Positions 9,765 to 17,045 of a stretch of DNA of 64,000 bases are shown in pieces. Position numbers and translations under genes: made by a program. The notes under the pieces were generated by a model. The model had not been told where the DNA came from, made no database searches, and saw nothing but the letters and a program-made list of their open reading frames with translations. The stretch comes from Acidobacteriota bacterium. GTDB taxonomy: Bacteria; Acidobacteriota; Terriglobia; Terriglobales; Acidobacteriaceae. The stretch spans positions 1,054,001 to 1,118,000 of the forward strand of contig JAFDVQ010000006.1 of assembly GCA_018268915.1 (NCBI GenBank), given 5' to 3'. Positions within the stretch are counted from its first letter, which is position 1; each line of letters begins with the position of its first letter.

Positions 9765-10118
9765 CTACTCCCGGACTGGTTTCAGAACGCGGTTGACCGC
9801 GCGAACGAGTTCATCCCAACGGCTTGTTTGACGGGTGAGTTGCTTTCGGCCGGCCGCTGTGAGGCGGTAGAAGCGAGCCTTGCGATTGTTTTCTGATGGC
9901 CCCCACGCAGAGCTGATCCAGCCGCGGTTCTGGAGACGATGCAGGGCTGGGTAGAGAGAGCCGTGCTCGACCTGGAGGACTTCGTCGGAGCGATGTTCGA
10001 TGACATGGGCTATGGTGTGGCCGTGTGCGGGTCCGAGCAAAAGCGTTTGCAGGATGAGGAGATCGAGAGTTCCCTGCAGCAGGTCGGCTTCGAGAGGCGG
10101 TGCGTCGCGCTTGGGCAT
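9765..10118 (-). CDS. PadR-family transcriptional regulator
   Basis: A small winged-helix regulator. [20 protein letters not shown] is the conserved first helix pair, [17 protein letters not shown] is the recognition region, and the wing has [18 protein letters not shown]; all are hallmarks of PadR. The start at 10118 ([16 protein letters not shown]) gives 117 residues, the usual length; the frame opens earlier at 10208 but the extra 30 residues are not typical. It lies immediately in front of the ADOP permease and probably represses this operon until an inducing compound is bound (inferred from other PadR-transporter pairs). Confidence 0.92.
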   Translation of the reverse strand: MPKRDAPPLEADLLQGTLDLLILQTLLLGPAHGHTIAHVIEHRSDEVLQVEHGSLYPALHRLQNRGWISSAWGPSENNRKARFYRLTAAGRKQLTRQTSRWDELVRAVNRVLKPVRE

Positions 10119-10247
10119 TGCGTGGGTATGCTCCCAAAGATCATCTACTGGAGGCTCCACACGATGATCTATGGGAGAGGAGTACTCCTGTTGTTTGAGA
10201 GTTGGCAAGAAGGATGTGACGAACTGTGCTCCGGCCGAAGCGCTCGC

Positions 10248-11426
10248 CTAATCGAGCCATCCAATGCTCTTCAGCTTTGTGATGGCCTCATCGGTCGCTC
10301 CGCACTCCTTCAGGATGAGCTCTAACTCGTGCCCTTCAAATTCCCAATCCATGGGGAAGGCAACAAAGCAGTCGGCGGTGGCAACAAGTCTAGGAAGACG
10401 TTGAGTTATGAGGAGAGCGGCGTTCCGGAGCATTCTCGTGCCGGGCTCCCAATCTTCGTCACTGTTCAATCGGCCGGTGAACTCAGTCATTTCCGGCTCG
10501 AAGTCCTGATCGATGAGGTCGATCCAATGCTTCTGGTCAAGGCTTGAGACAGGACCGGGGCCCGCGTTGAACTGTCTCTCGGTGACAACGATGATGTGTG
10601 GCACATAGTATGTGACCTGCCGGTAGAAAAGCTCCACGCTCATTAAGGGCGAATCAACCCCAATCTTCTGCAGAGATTCAATCACTTGAATGGCGATCTT
10701 CTCGGACAGCCTATCGGCCAGATCGCCGATGCTGGTTGCTGTTTGAGCAGCATATGCGGTTGTCTTCCATCCGGTCTCTTGCGTGCGGGTGACTTGCAGC
10801 AGTTTTCCGCTATCGGAGTACGAGTACTCGAGGATGGCTCGCATTCTAGGCGCGCCCAACCCTTCCGATTGAGCGCTGCCGGAGACGATTCGGCCTGCAG
10901 CGGATTCGTATTCTTCAACTTCAATCCAATAGTTGTAGGGAGACGAGGCGATGTATTCGATCGCTTCCTTTCCGGTGCGGCCCGCGAGGTGTGATCCGCC
11001 GCCGTTCACTTTGAAGTGCTGGAACGATGAAGGCAATCCGTTATGCAACACAATGCGGGAGTAGTCGTTGACAACCTGGGTCTGGAGGCAGGCCTCAACG
11101 CACTCGGCCCTATCGTCTGAATAAAGATAGATTCCTTCCCAATCAATCTTGTTGAAGTTGTGGCGGGCGCTCATATGGATTGGGTTACCAGCCTCATCAA
11201 GCGAGTACGCGTAGTAGAAGTTGGCTTCATCCGGCGGATCCTTCAGCATGCGTCCACCGGATGGGAAGGTGTCTGGGCGGTAGTCTCTGAGGTCGAAACG
11301 ACGGGTTTTCGCGTAGAGTCGGCGGTCTTCTAAGTTCGCCTTAACTTCTCGAAGTTCGCCAATTCTGTCGAACGCTTTTTGCCATCGGGTCCAGAGGTCT
11401 TCACGAAGTTGCTCAAGGCTGTCCAC
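10248..11426 (-). CDS. Hypothetical cytoplasmic protein, 392 residues
   Basis: I do not recognise a family. The protein starts at a GTG, has no signal peptide or membrane helix, and is rich in charged and aromatic residues. An N-terminal helical part (LREDLWTRWQKAFDRIGEL) precedes a middle region with repeated beta-type patterns such as NFYYAYSLDEAGNPIHM and GIYLYSDDRAECVEA, where residues seem to alternate as in a long sheet. The C-terminal part (EDWEPGTRMLRNAALLITQ, later DWEFEGHELELILKECG) looks helical. It stands alone: divergent from the FG-GAP gene and 40 bases downstream-facing to the padR operon. Confidence 0.75.
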   Translation of the reverse strand: MDSLEQLREDLWTRWQKAFDRIGELREVKANLEDRRLYAKTRRFDLRDYRPDTFPSGGRMLKDPPDEANFYYAYSLDEAGNPIHMSARHNFNKIDWEGIYLYSDDRAECVEACLQTQVVNDYSRIVLHNGLPSSFQHFKVNGGGSHLAGRTGKEAIEYIASSPYNYWIEVEEYESAAGRIVSGSAQSEGLGAPRMRAILEYSYSDSGKLLQVTRTQETGWKTTAYAAQTATSIGDLADRLSEKIAIQVIESLQKIGVDSPLMSVELFYRQVTYYVPHIIVVTERQFNAGPGPVSSLDQKHWIDLIDQDFEPEMTEFTGRLNSDEDWEPGTRMLRNAALLITQRLPRLVATADCFVAFPMDWEFEGHELELILKECGATDEAITKLKSIGWLD

Positions 11427-11548
11427 GAGTGCAAGTGTAATTAAAGGTCTTCAACCCACGCCTCGGACGGCTTGCATCGTGAGCAATCGCTGCATGACAA
11501 TTGCGTGCAAGATTCATCGTGTTTCGTTCAGGAAGCTGAAAGGCCCTT

Positions 11549-12847
11549 ATGAAACAGAACGTGCTGTTTGTGGTTCCGGCTTTGCTCTGTTGCGCAATAA
11601 CTTGTCAGGCACAGTCTCAACCGGAAAAGAAGACAACGCCCGGGGCCGGGCCTGGCGGAGTGGCGCAGGCGACGTTTGTGTCGCACAGGCTGGGGACGGA
11701 CCACGCAGAGGGTGTGACCACGCTGGACATGAACGGTGATGGACTCGCAGACATTCTGAGCGGGGCATACTGGTACGAAAACCCCGGAGCAAAGGGCGGC
11801 GAGTGGCAGCGGCACCAGTACCGGGAGGCCGGCATAACCGGGGAATTTGTTGCCGATTGCGGGGAGTGGGCCATTGATGTGAATCACGATGGCGCGCTGG
11901 ATGTCGTGACGGCGGCGTGGCAGACGAATGGAGTCGTCTGGTACGAGAACCCGAAGCAGGCCGGAGCGGAGTGGAAAAAGCACCCGATCACGGATAGCTA
12001 CGACACCGAAGGCGGTGTTTTGGCCGACATCAACGGCGACGGCCTACCGGATCTGATCTTTGCGCACTATAACCATGGCGGCTTGATCTGGATTGACTTC
12101 GCAGGGGCTGAGCCGAAGGTGCATCGTGTCGGCGACAAGGAGATGGATGGGCACGGTGTGGGCGTGGCGGATATTGATGGCGACGGACTCGCGGATATCC
12201 TGACGCCGAGTGGATGGCTGAAGCAGGTCGATGCGAACAAGGGGAACTGGGAGTGGCATCCAGACTGGAAGCTGGGCGACGCGGGCTTTCCTATCATCGG
12301 TTACGACGTGAACAACGACGGCAAGATGGATGTGATCTACGGGGAGGGGCACAGCTACGGGCTCTACTGGATGGAACAGATTGGGGAAGGCGATACCCGG
12401 CACTGGGTGGGCCGTGCCATCGACGAATCGTTCTCGCAGGCGCATGCTTTGAAGCTGGTCGACATCGATGGAGACGGCGAGCCGGAGTTGCTGGCCGGTA
12501 AGCGGTATCGCGGGCATAACGGGAAGGACCCTGGTTCCTACGATCCGCTCGTCATCTACTACTACAAGATCGATCGCAAGACCGGAACGTTCAGCCGGTA
12601 TCCGGTGAGTGTGGGGGGGACGGCGGGAGCGGGAACGCAATTTGTTGTCGAAGATATGGACAAGGACGGGGATGTGGATATTGTCGTGGCGGGGAAGACC
12701 GGGGTTCATTTCTTGGAGAATCTAAAGGTCGACCGGGTGCCTAAAGATCAGAGGGAAAAGGAGATTCTGCTGGATAAAAGCTGGCCATTCCAAGGCGAGG
12801 GGGCGGAGGTTAAGCAAGAGAACTCTCCGGATACACCGAAGCAATAA
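11549..12847 (+). CDS. Secreted FG-GAP/VCBS repeat protein
   Basis: A 432-residue protein with a signal peptide ending around CQAQS. At least five repeats carry the calcium-binding D-x-D/N-x-D-G-x-x-D core (LDMNGDGLADIL, INGDGLPDLI, IDGDGLADIL, VNNDGKMDVI, IDGDGEPELL, KDGDVDIV) spaced as in an integrin-like FG-GAP beta-propeller. Such acidobacterial proteins are exported and likely bind ligand or surface sugars; no catalytic domain is visible. An AAAGG ribosome site precedes the ATG by about five bases. It is divergent from the unassigned gene at 10248-11426. Confidence 0.85.
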   Translation: MKQNVLFVVPALLCCAITCQAQSQPEKKTTPGAGPGGVAQATFVSHRLGTDHAEGVTTLDMNGDGLADILSGAYWYENPGAKGGEWQRHQYREAGITGEFVADCGEWAIDVNHDGALDVVTAAWQTNGVVWYENPKQAGAEWKKHPITDSYDTEGGVLADINGDGLPDLIFAHYNHGGLIWIDFAGAEPKVHRVGDKEMDGHGVGVADIDGDGLADILTPSGWLKQVDANKGNWEWHPDWKLGDAGFPIIGYDVNNDGKMDVIYGEGHSYGLYWMEQIGEGDTRHWVGRAIDESFSQAHALKLVDIDGDGEPELLAGKRYRGHNGKDPGSYDPLVIYYYKIDRKTGTFSRYPVSVGGTAGAGTQFVVEDMDKDGDVDIVVAGKTGVHFLENLKVDRVPKDQREKEILLDKSWPFQGEGAEVKQENSPDTPKQ

Positions 12848-13201
12848 GTGCCCATGCAGCATCGAGTTACACACACATACTGGTTTAAATGCTCGCGCTC
12901 TCTCCGCTGTTCGGAATGTCTCAAGCGCGAGAATTTTCCACAAGAAAGCTCCTCCAGCAAGAAATTTCTTCCCCTGGAGCAACGTTTCACCCCTGGGCGC
13001 ATCTGACTTAGTAATTAGCAGAGGCTTCCTCGAATTTGGCCCATCCAAGAATGGTAACTACTTCCTCTGAGGGTCTGATTTAGACCCCCATCTCTCGACC
13101 CCTTCAGGACCCCCCTCCTTATATGCCTCTCGAGCGGGCCCGCTGGAAAGCGGGCCCATTCGCTCGTTTGGGCGCAAAACACAGCCTCTACAATCGAGAT
13201 T
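12848..13201. other. Intergenic gap before pgeF containing a strong hairpin
   Basis: This 354-base gap holds no convincing gene. The first part is featureless; the second part is a C-rich stretch followed by the hairpin at 13131-13166 listed separately. Confidence 0.6.
13131..13166 (+). promoter_or_regulatory. Strong hairpin upstream of pgeF
   Basis: A perfect 9-bp stem GGGCCCGCT / AGCGGGCCC closed by a GGAA tetraloop, extended by an outer five-base stem CGAGC / GCTCG with an ATTC bulge. No run of T follows, so it is not a standard terminator for the FG-GAP gene. It lies 35 bases before the GTG start of pgeF and may stabilise or control its leader; function is inferred only from position. 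Confidence 0.55.
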
Positions 13202-14287
13202 GTGACCCGGTCAAAGCCTTCCCCTTCCTCACAAATCGAGCAGAATCTTCGGGAAATCGACGAATTGCTCTCGAATGCCGGCTTGGTGCGTAATCGCCGT
13301 GCCACGCCTGCGGGCGTTACCACGCGCCTGCGAAATGCGCGGAGAGGCGCTGCTTCGAAAGAGGAACTCGCGGGAGCCATGCCGGAGACTCAGCGGTTTG
13401 CCAACGGCGTGGAGTTGCTTCAGGTCAGTCCATGGCTCGAAAACAAAAAACTGAAGAGCTGGCTATGGCATGGCTTCAGCACACGGATCGGGGGGGTAAG
13501 CGGCGCGTATTCTGCTGAGGATGCGCCAGGAGACTTGAACCTTGGTTTCACGGCTGCGGACAGCCGGGAAGCCGTGCAGCGAAACAGGCAACTGCTAGCC
13601 GAAGCAATATCGGGCAAATCAGATACGCCAATTGCTGCGCTGCGACAGTTCCACTCGAATCTGGTGGTGGTAGCCGAGCAAGGGGACATCAGCCGGCAGC
13701 AGCCCCGAAAAGCAGATGGTGTGATCTCCTCTGTGCCGGGGTTGCTGGTTGCAATTCAGACCGCAGACTGCATCCCGGTGCTTGTGGCCGATCGACGACA
13801 AAGAATTGTCGCTGCATTCCATGCTGGCTGGCGGGGAACAGTGAAGCGGATCGTCGAGCTGGGCGTCGGGCGTATGCGCCTGGAGTTTGGCTGCAAGCCA
13901 GAGGACCTGGTGGCGGCGATTGGCCCAGGCGCATCGCAGTGCTGCTATGCGGTCGGCGAAGAGCTGCTGTCGGAGTTCGAGTCGCAATTCAGCTACGCAC
14001 GGGAGCTTTTTCGCGAAGTATTCGATTCCGATTCGGTACGAACCAAGTACCCTATGCTTTTTCTGACGCAACGCGCGCCAGGGCACTCCCCGATCGGACC
14101 CCAACTCCATCTCGATCTGATCGAAGCGAATCGCAGACAGCTACTGGATGCAGGGGTGAAGACTTCTGCGATCAGCGCGACAGGCGGCTGTACCAATTGC
14201 CACCCCGAGCTGTTCTTCTCGCATCGCGTTTCTCGAGGACATGCGGGGCGCATGATGAGCGTGATCGGGATCAAACCAAAGAGATAG
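13202..14287 (+). CDS. pgeF: Peptidoglycan editing factor PgeF (YfiH/laccase-domain protein)
   Basis: The protein carries the full YfiH signature: HGFSTRIGG, the metal-site histidine in LRQFHSNLV, the catalytic cysteine in QTADCIPVLVAD and the second histidine in AFHAGWRGT, then GPGASQCCYAVG. Members were first called polyphenol oxidases; in E. coli the enzyme removes wrongly inserted L-serine from the peptidoglycan precursor. The frame opens at the GTG at 13202, giving a 59-residue helical extension before the domain. The ATG at 13379 (MPETQRFANG) would give a protein of normal family length with a nearby GGGAG, so the extension is uncertain. A strong hairpin follows the stop. Confidence 0.9.
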   Translation: MTRSKPSPSSQIEQNLREIDELLSNAGLVRNRRATPAGVTTRLRNARRGAASKEELAGAMPETQRFANGVELLQVSPWLENKKLKSWLWHGFSTRIGGVSGAYSAEDAPGDLNLGFTAADSREAVQRNRQLLAEAISGKSDTPIAALRQFHSNLVVVAEQGDISRQQPRKADGVISSVPGLLVAIQTADCIPVLVADRRQRIVAAFHAGWRGTVKRIVELGVGRMRLEFGCKPEDLVAAIGPGASQCCYAVGEELLSEFESQFSYARELFREVFDSDSVRTKYPMLFLTQRAPGHSPIGPQLHLDLIEANRRQLLDAGVKTSAISATGGCTNCHPELFFSHRVSRGHAGRMMSVIGIKPKR

Positions 14288-14328
14288 AGCCTGACAGAAG
14301 AGAGAAACCGAGTTTTCTTCTGCGCCGT

Positions 14329-14372
14329 GAGCACTCTCTGACAGGATTCAGGCGTTCTGTCAGAGAGTGTTC
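14329..14372 (+). terminator. Likely terminator after pgeF
   Basis: CACTCTCTGACAG pairs perfectly with CTGTCAGAGAGTG across a 12-base loop, and the stem extends three more pairs outward with one G-T wobble. A T-rich stretch (ATTTTCTCTT) follows about 8 bases later on the plus strand. It lies between the convergent pgeF and the minus-strand gene at 14412 and may serve both. Confidence 0.7.
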
Positions 14373-14411
14373 GACAATCATTTTCTCTTGAGGTGATAGT
14401 GCTGTGGGCCC

Positions 14412-14981
14412 CTATCTCTCGCGGATAAAAAGCACAGTTTGAGTTCCGCCGCTGGTTGAACTGACAAGCCGTACTTGCTCTCCTTTGCTCACTTCGAATC
14501 GCGATCCATCGACAACACCCTGGTAGGTTTCGCCGACTGTTTGCGGGCTGAGTTTGAAGGAGTGTATCGAACCGTCGTTGCCGCGAATGGAGACCGTCTG
14601 ACTATGTTTATTCCATTCGGTGACTTCTCCCGTTGTGGATGAGAACGGCCCAGTCCCAAGGCTCTTCAGGGCCACGGCGGTTCGGTTCTCCTGGATTCCG
14701 TAGTAGAAGAGGATCACATAGGCTCCCTGCTTCTGGAATTCCTTAGCAGCTGTGACCTCATCGGCGACTTTCTTATCAAACGCGACGCGCGTGCTTGAAG
14801 ATGAGCTGACGTTGAAGGTCGCCGGCGAGCCTGTGTCCTGAAAGAGCGTGATTGTGTGGCTGGCAGTGTTTATCGAGCTGACCGTCCCGCAGAGGGCGTG
14901 CACGATTTCCTGCGATTGCAATTGAAGCGGGAGAAGCGAGAGTGAACTAACGAGCACGAAGGCGAACAGGAACTTTTTCAT
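14412..14981 (-). CDS. Exported hypothetical protein
   Basis: A 189-residue protein with a clear signal peptide (MKKFLFAFVLVSSLSLLPL, cleavage near LQSQE). The mature part is a series of short beta strands (GTVSSINTASHTITLF, GEVTEWNKHSQTVSIRGNDG), consistent with two OB-like or DUF5666-like repeats, but I cannot name the family with confidence. The ATG at 14981 is chosen because GGAGA lies eight bases before it and the signal peptide starts there; the open frame runs further upstream. It starts 19 bases after the trehalose-phosphatase stop and may share its transcript. Confidence 0.78.
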   Translation of the reverse strand: MKKFLFAFVLVSSLSLLPLQLQSQEIVHALCGTVSSINTASHTITLFQDTGSPATFNVSSSSSTRVAFDKKVADEVTAAKEFQKQGAYVILFYYGIQENRTAVALKSLGTGPFSSTTGEVTEWNKHSQTVSIRGNDGSIHSFKLSPQTVGETYQGVVDGSRFEVSKGEQVRLVSSTSGGTQTVLFIRER

Positions 14982-15000
14982 GATGAATTCTCCGAGGCGT

Positions 15001-15855
15001 TTACGGTTGATGGCTGAATTTGGATCCGCAATGAATTGTGGGCTTTTGCTGCGACGGAGGGGGGCAGGCTGAGATCCAGGACTGCAGAAAGGCCAGGAGC
15101 TCGGCGGGGGGCTTGATCCAGGCATCGGCAAGGGTGGGGCGGTAAGCAGTGCGGACGAGGATGTTAAGACCGCGACGAGTCAAGGCGCCGAAGGCATCTT
15201 CGTCGGTTATGTCGTCACCGAGATAGGCGATGGCGGCTTGCGGTCCCATCTCACTGAAGATGGAGCGAACAGCGTCTCCTTTATCTTTAACTGCGGCGCG
15301 GATTTCGATTCCGCCGTCGAAGGGAGCAAAGCGAAGATCGCTCCGGTCGGGAATCATCGACCAGATTCGGCGCATCCGCTGGACAACGTGTTCTGAAATC
15401 TGTTCCCGGCCGCGCCAGTGCACTGCGATGCCAGCAGTTTTGCGTTCTGCGAGATGAGAAAGGCCCTCGCATGCGACGAGATTGCAAGCGGTTTCGACGG
15501 CTGCGAGCAGTCGCGCGTCTACGCGGGCGATCTCGTTCGAGCCGTCGGGGCGGAGTCTTTCCAGACCGTGACAGCCCCATATTTCGATATCCACGAGGCC
15601 GAGCAGCCTGGGTATATCGGATGCGCGGCGTCCGGTAACGATGACCAACCTGGTGTCTGTGTCGCTCTGAATACGGTGCAGCGTTTCGGGAACCTCGGGA
15701 TACGGAAAAGCCCGGGCGCGATCGCAGGCGAAAGGCGCCAGAGTGCCGTCGTAGTCCAACAGCAATGCGCGCGAGCGCGCTGTGCTGAGGGTAGAAAGAA
15801 AACTGTTGATTTTAGTACATCGTTGAGAATGCTCGACCGACTCCCCATTCTGCAT
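15001..15855 (-). CDS. otsB: Trehalose-6-phosphate phosphatase
   Basis: A HAD-superfamily phosphatase of about 284 residues. Motif I is DYDGT (residues 34-38), motif II lies in LVIVTGRRASDI, and the late acidic motif is GDDITDEDAF, all as in OtsB-type trehalose-phosphatases; WGCHGLERL is also typical. The enzyme would release trehalose from trehalose-6-phosphate for osmotic or desiccation stress. No trehalose-phosphate synthase is in this window, so the substrate must come from a distant locus. The ATG at 15855 has a GGGGGA about ten bases upstream; the frame also opens at 15888. Confidence 0.9.
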   Translation of the reverse strand: MQNGESVEHSQRCTKINSFLSTLSTARSRALLLDYDGTLAPFACDRARAFPYPEVPETLHRIQSDTDTRLVIVTGRRASDIPRLLGLVDIEIWGCHGLERLRPDGSNEIARVDARLLAAVETACNLVACEGLSHLAERKTAGIAVHWRGREQISEHVVQRMRRIWSMIPDRSDLRFAPFDGGIEIRAAVKDKGDAVRSIFSEMGPQAAIAYLGDDITDEDAFGALTRRGLNILVRTAYRPTLADAWIKPPAELLAFLQSWISACPPPSQQKPTIHCGSKFSHQP

Positions 15856-15949
15856 TGGATGGATTTCCCCCTGGATGACGGACAACACATGAGACAGACA
15901 GCGGCTGGCCCAGGTTCAATAGAAGAGTTTCGTCTAAGTGGGGAGCGCT

Positions 15950-16219
15950 TTAGCAGAGCAGGCAGCAGGACAGGTCTAAACATGAGACCTGTTGCGGAGG
16001 CTCGTTGACACACATCGCTCGACCGACGATGGCGGGAACCATGATGATCTGAAGACACATCTCAAACAGCCAAGCGATGGAGAACATAGCAACGATCAGA
16101 GTCAACCATTGCTGTGCTCGCAGAGCTGAGGGCTGCAGATCGACTGTAGGAGCGATGAGGACGGCGAGAATGAACAGAATTACACAGGCGACGAGCGCAA
16201 CGATCAAGATCCTGTTCAT
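15950..16219 (-). CDS. Small membrane protein, 89 residues
   Basis: Two hydrophobic helices are visible (ILIVALVACVILFILAVLIA and a second segment around LTLIVAMFSIAWLFEMCL), then a short Cys-rich tail (CLDLSCCLLC). I do not recognise a family. It is likely an inner-membrane protein. An extended -10 element (TGCTATACT) lies only about 13 bases before the ATG and no Shine-Dalgarno is seen, suggesting a short or leaderless transcript. It lies 94 bases upstream of otsB on the same strand. Confidence 0.55.
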   Translation of the reverse strand: MNRILIVALVACVILFILAVLIAPTVDLQPSALRAQQWLTLIVAMFSIAWLFEMCLQIIMVPAIVGRAMCVNEPPQQVSCLDLSCCLLC

Positions 16220-16223
16220 TGCC

Positions 16224-16234
16224 CGGAGTATAGC
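16224..16234 (-). promoter_or_regulatory. Extended -10 promoter element before the small membrane protein
   Basis: On the minus strand TGCTATACT reads as an extended -10 box, ending a few bases upstream of the ATG at 16219. No convincing -35 was found. The very short distance suggests a leaderless or nearly leaderless message. Confidence 0.4.
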
Positions 16235-16481
16235 ATCCGCCTCATTGAAGGGGAAATGGCCAATTTGAACGCTACGAACGCTTCGCGTTGGAGGCGTCAG
16301 GAAATGCGCAACTCAAGGGCGTCGAGCTTAAAGAGGGACGCCTTTTCCTCGAAGGTTCTCAGGTGCAGGATACAGAAGATAAGCGTTCTGACAACTGCTG
16401 AGTTTATCGTTGCATCGCATTCACCTAAATGGGTTCGCGACGAATCAAGCGTTCGCGGGGCGATGATGGAGGAGCAATGAT

Positions 16482-16919
16482 ATGGCGATATTGAATTCAG
16501 TTGCTAAGGCCATTACGAAGCCGATGCCGCGAATGATTTCGCCGAGGTCGCACTCGATGCTGGATTACGTGACCGCGGGAGTGTTCATTGCGAGCGCGGG
16601 ATTCTTCTGGCGGCGAAACAGGCGTGCGGCGATTGCGTCTCTTGTCTCAGGAACTGCAGTTGCAGCGATGAGCGCACTGACGGAATATTCGGGCCAGTCG
16701 AACGGCGTGTTCGATCTCGAAAAGCATAGGGACATTGAGATCGGGATGGCGGCAATGGTGGCGGCCATGCCAACGTTCTTCTCCTTCGCCGATGAACCGG
16801 AGAAGAACTTCTTCCTTGTGCAAGGTGTCCTGATGACCTGCGTCAGCCAACTGACAGATTTCGATCAGCGATCTCAGCCGATCGCTGGTGCTGTCTATGA
16901 GGCTGTTGATTCCCAATAA
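16482..16919 (+). CDS. Membrane protein of unknown function, 145 residues
   Basis: A small protein with probable membrane helices around HSMLDYVTAGVFIASAGFFW, AIASLVSGTAVAAMSAL and MAAMVAAMPTFFSF. The N-terminal HSMLDY pattern recalls small acidobacterial membrane proteins of the SPW/VitK-like size class, but I cannot name a family. GGAGGAG lies about eight bases before the ATG. It precedes the GH92 gene by about 125 bases on the same strand. Confidence 0.7.
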   Translation: MAILNSVAKAITKPMPRMISPRSHSMLDYVTAGVFIASAGFFWRRNRRAAIASLVSGTAVAAMSALTEYSGQSNGVFDLEKHRDIEIGMAAMVAAMPTFFSFADEPEKNFFLVQGVLMTCVSQLTDFDQRSQPIAGAVYEAVDSQ

Positions 16920-17045
16920 GAATCGAGAGTTTGCCGTGCTGTTCGTGAGCGGCAGTGTTTGAATTGGTGTTTGCTCCTGGCCAATGAGACTCGAAAGTCC
17001 GGCAAGTTGATAGAGTCTTGGAGAGACTTTCTGCTGGGAGTGGAG

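Noticed and set aside
16256..16480. 74-codon plus-strand frame before the 145-residue membrane protein
   Set aside because: Unstructured Ser/Arg-rich product, no ribosome site or family likeness.
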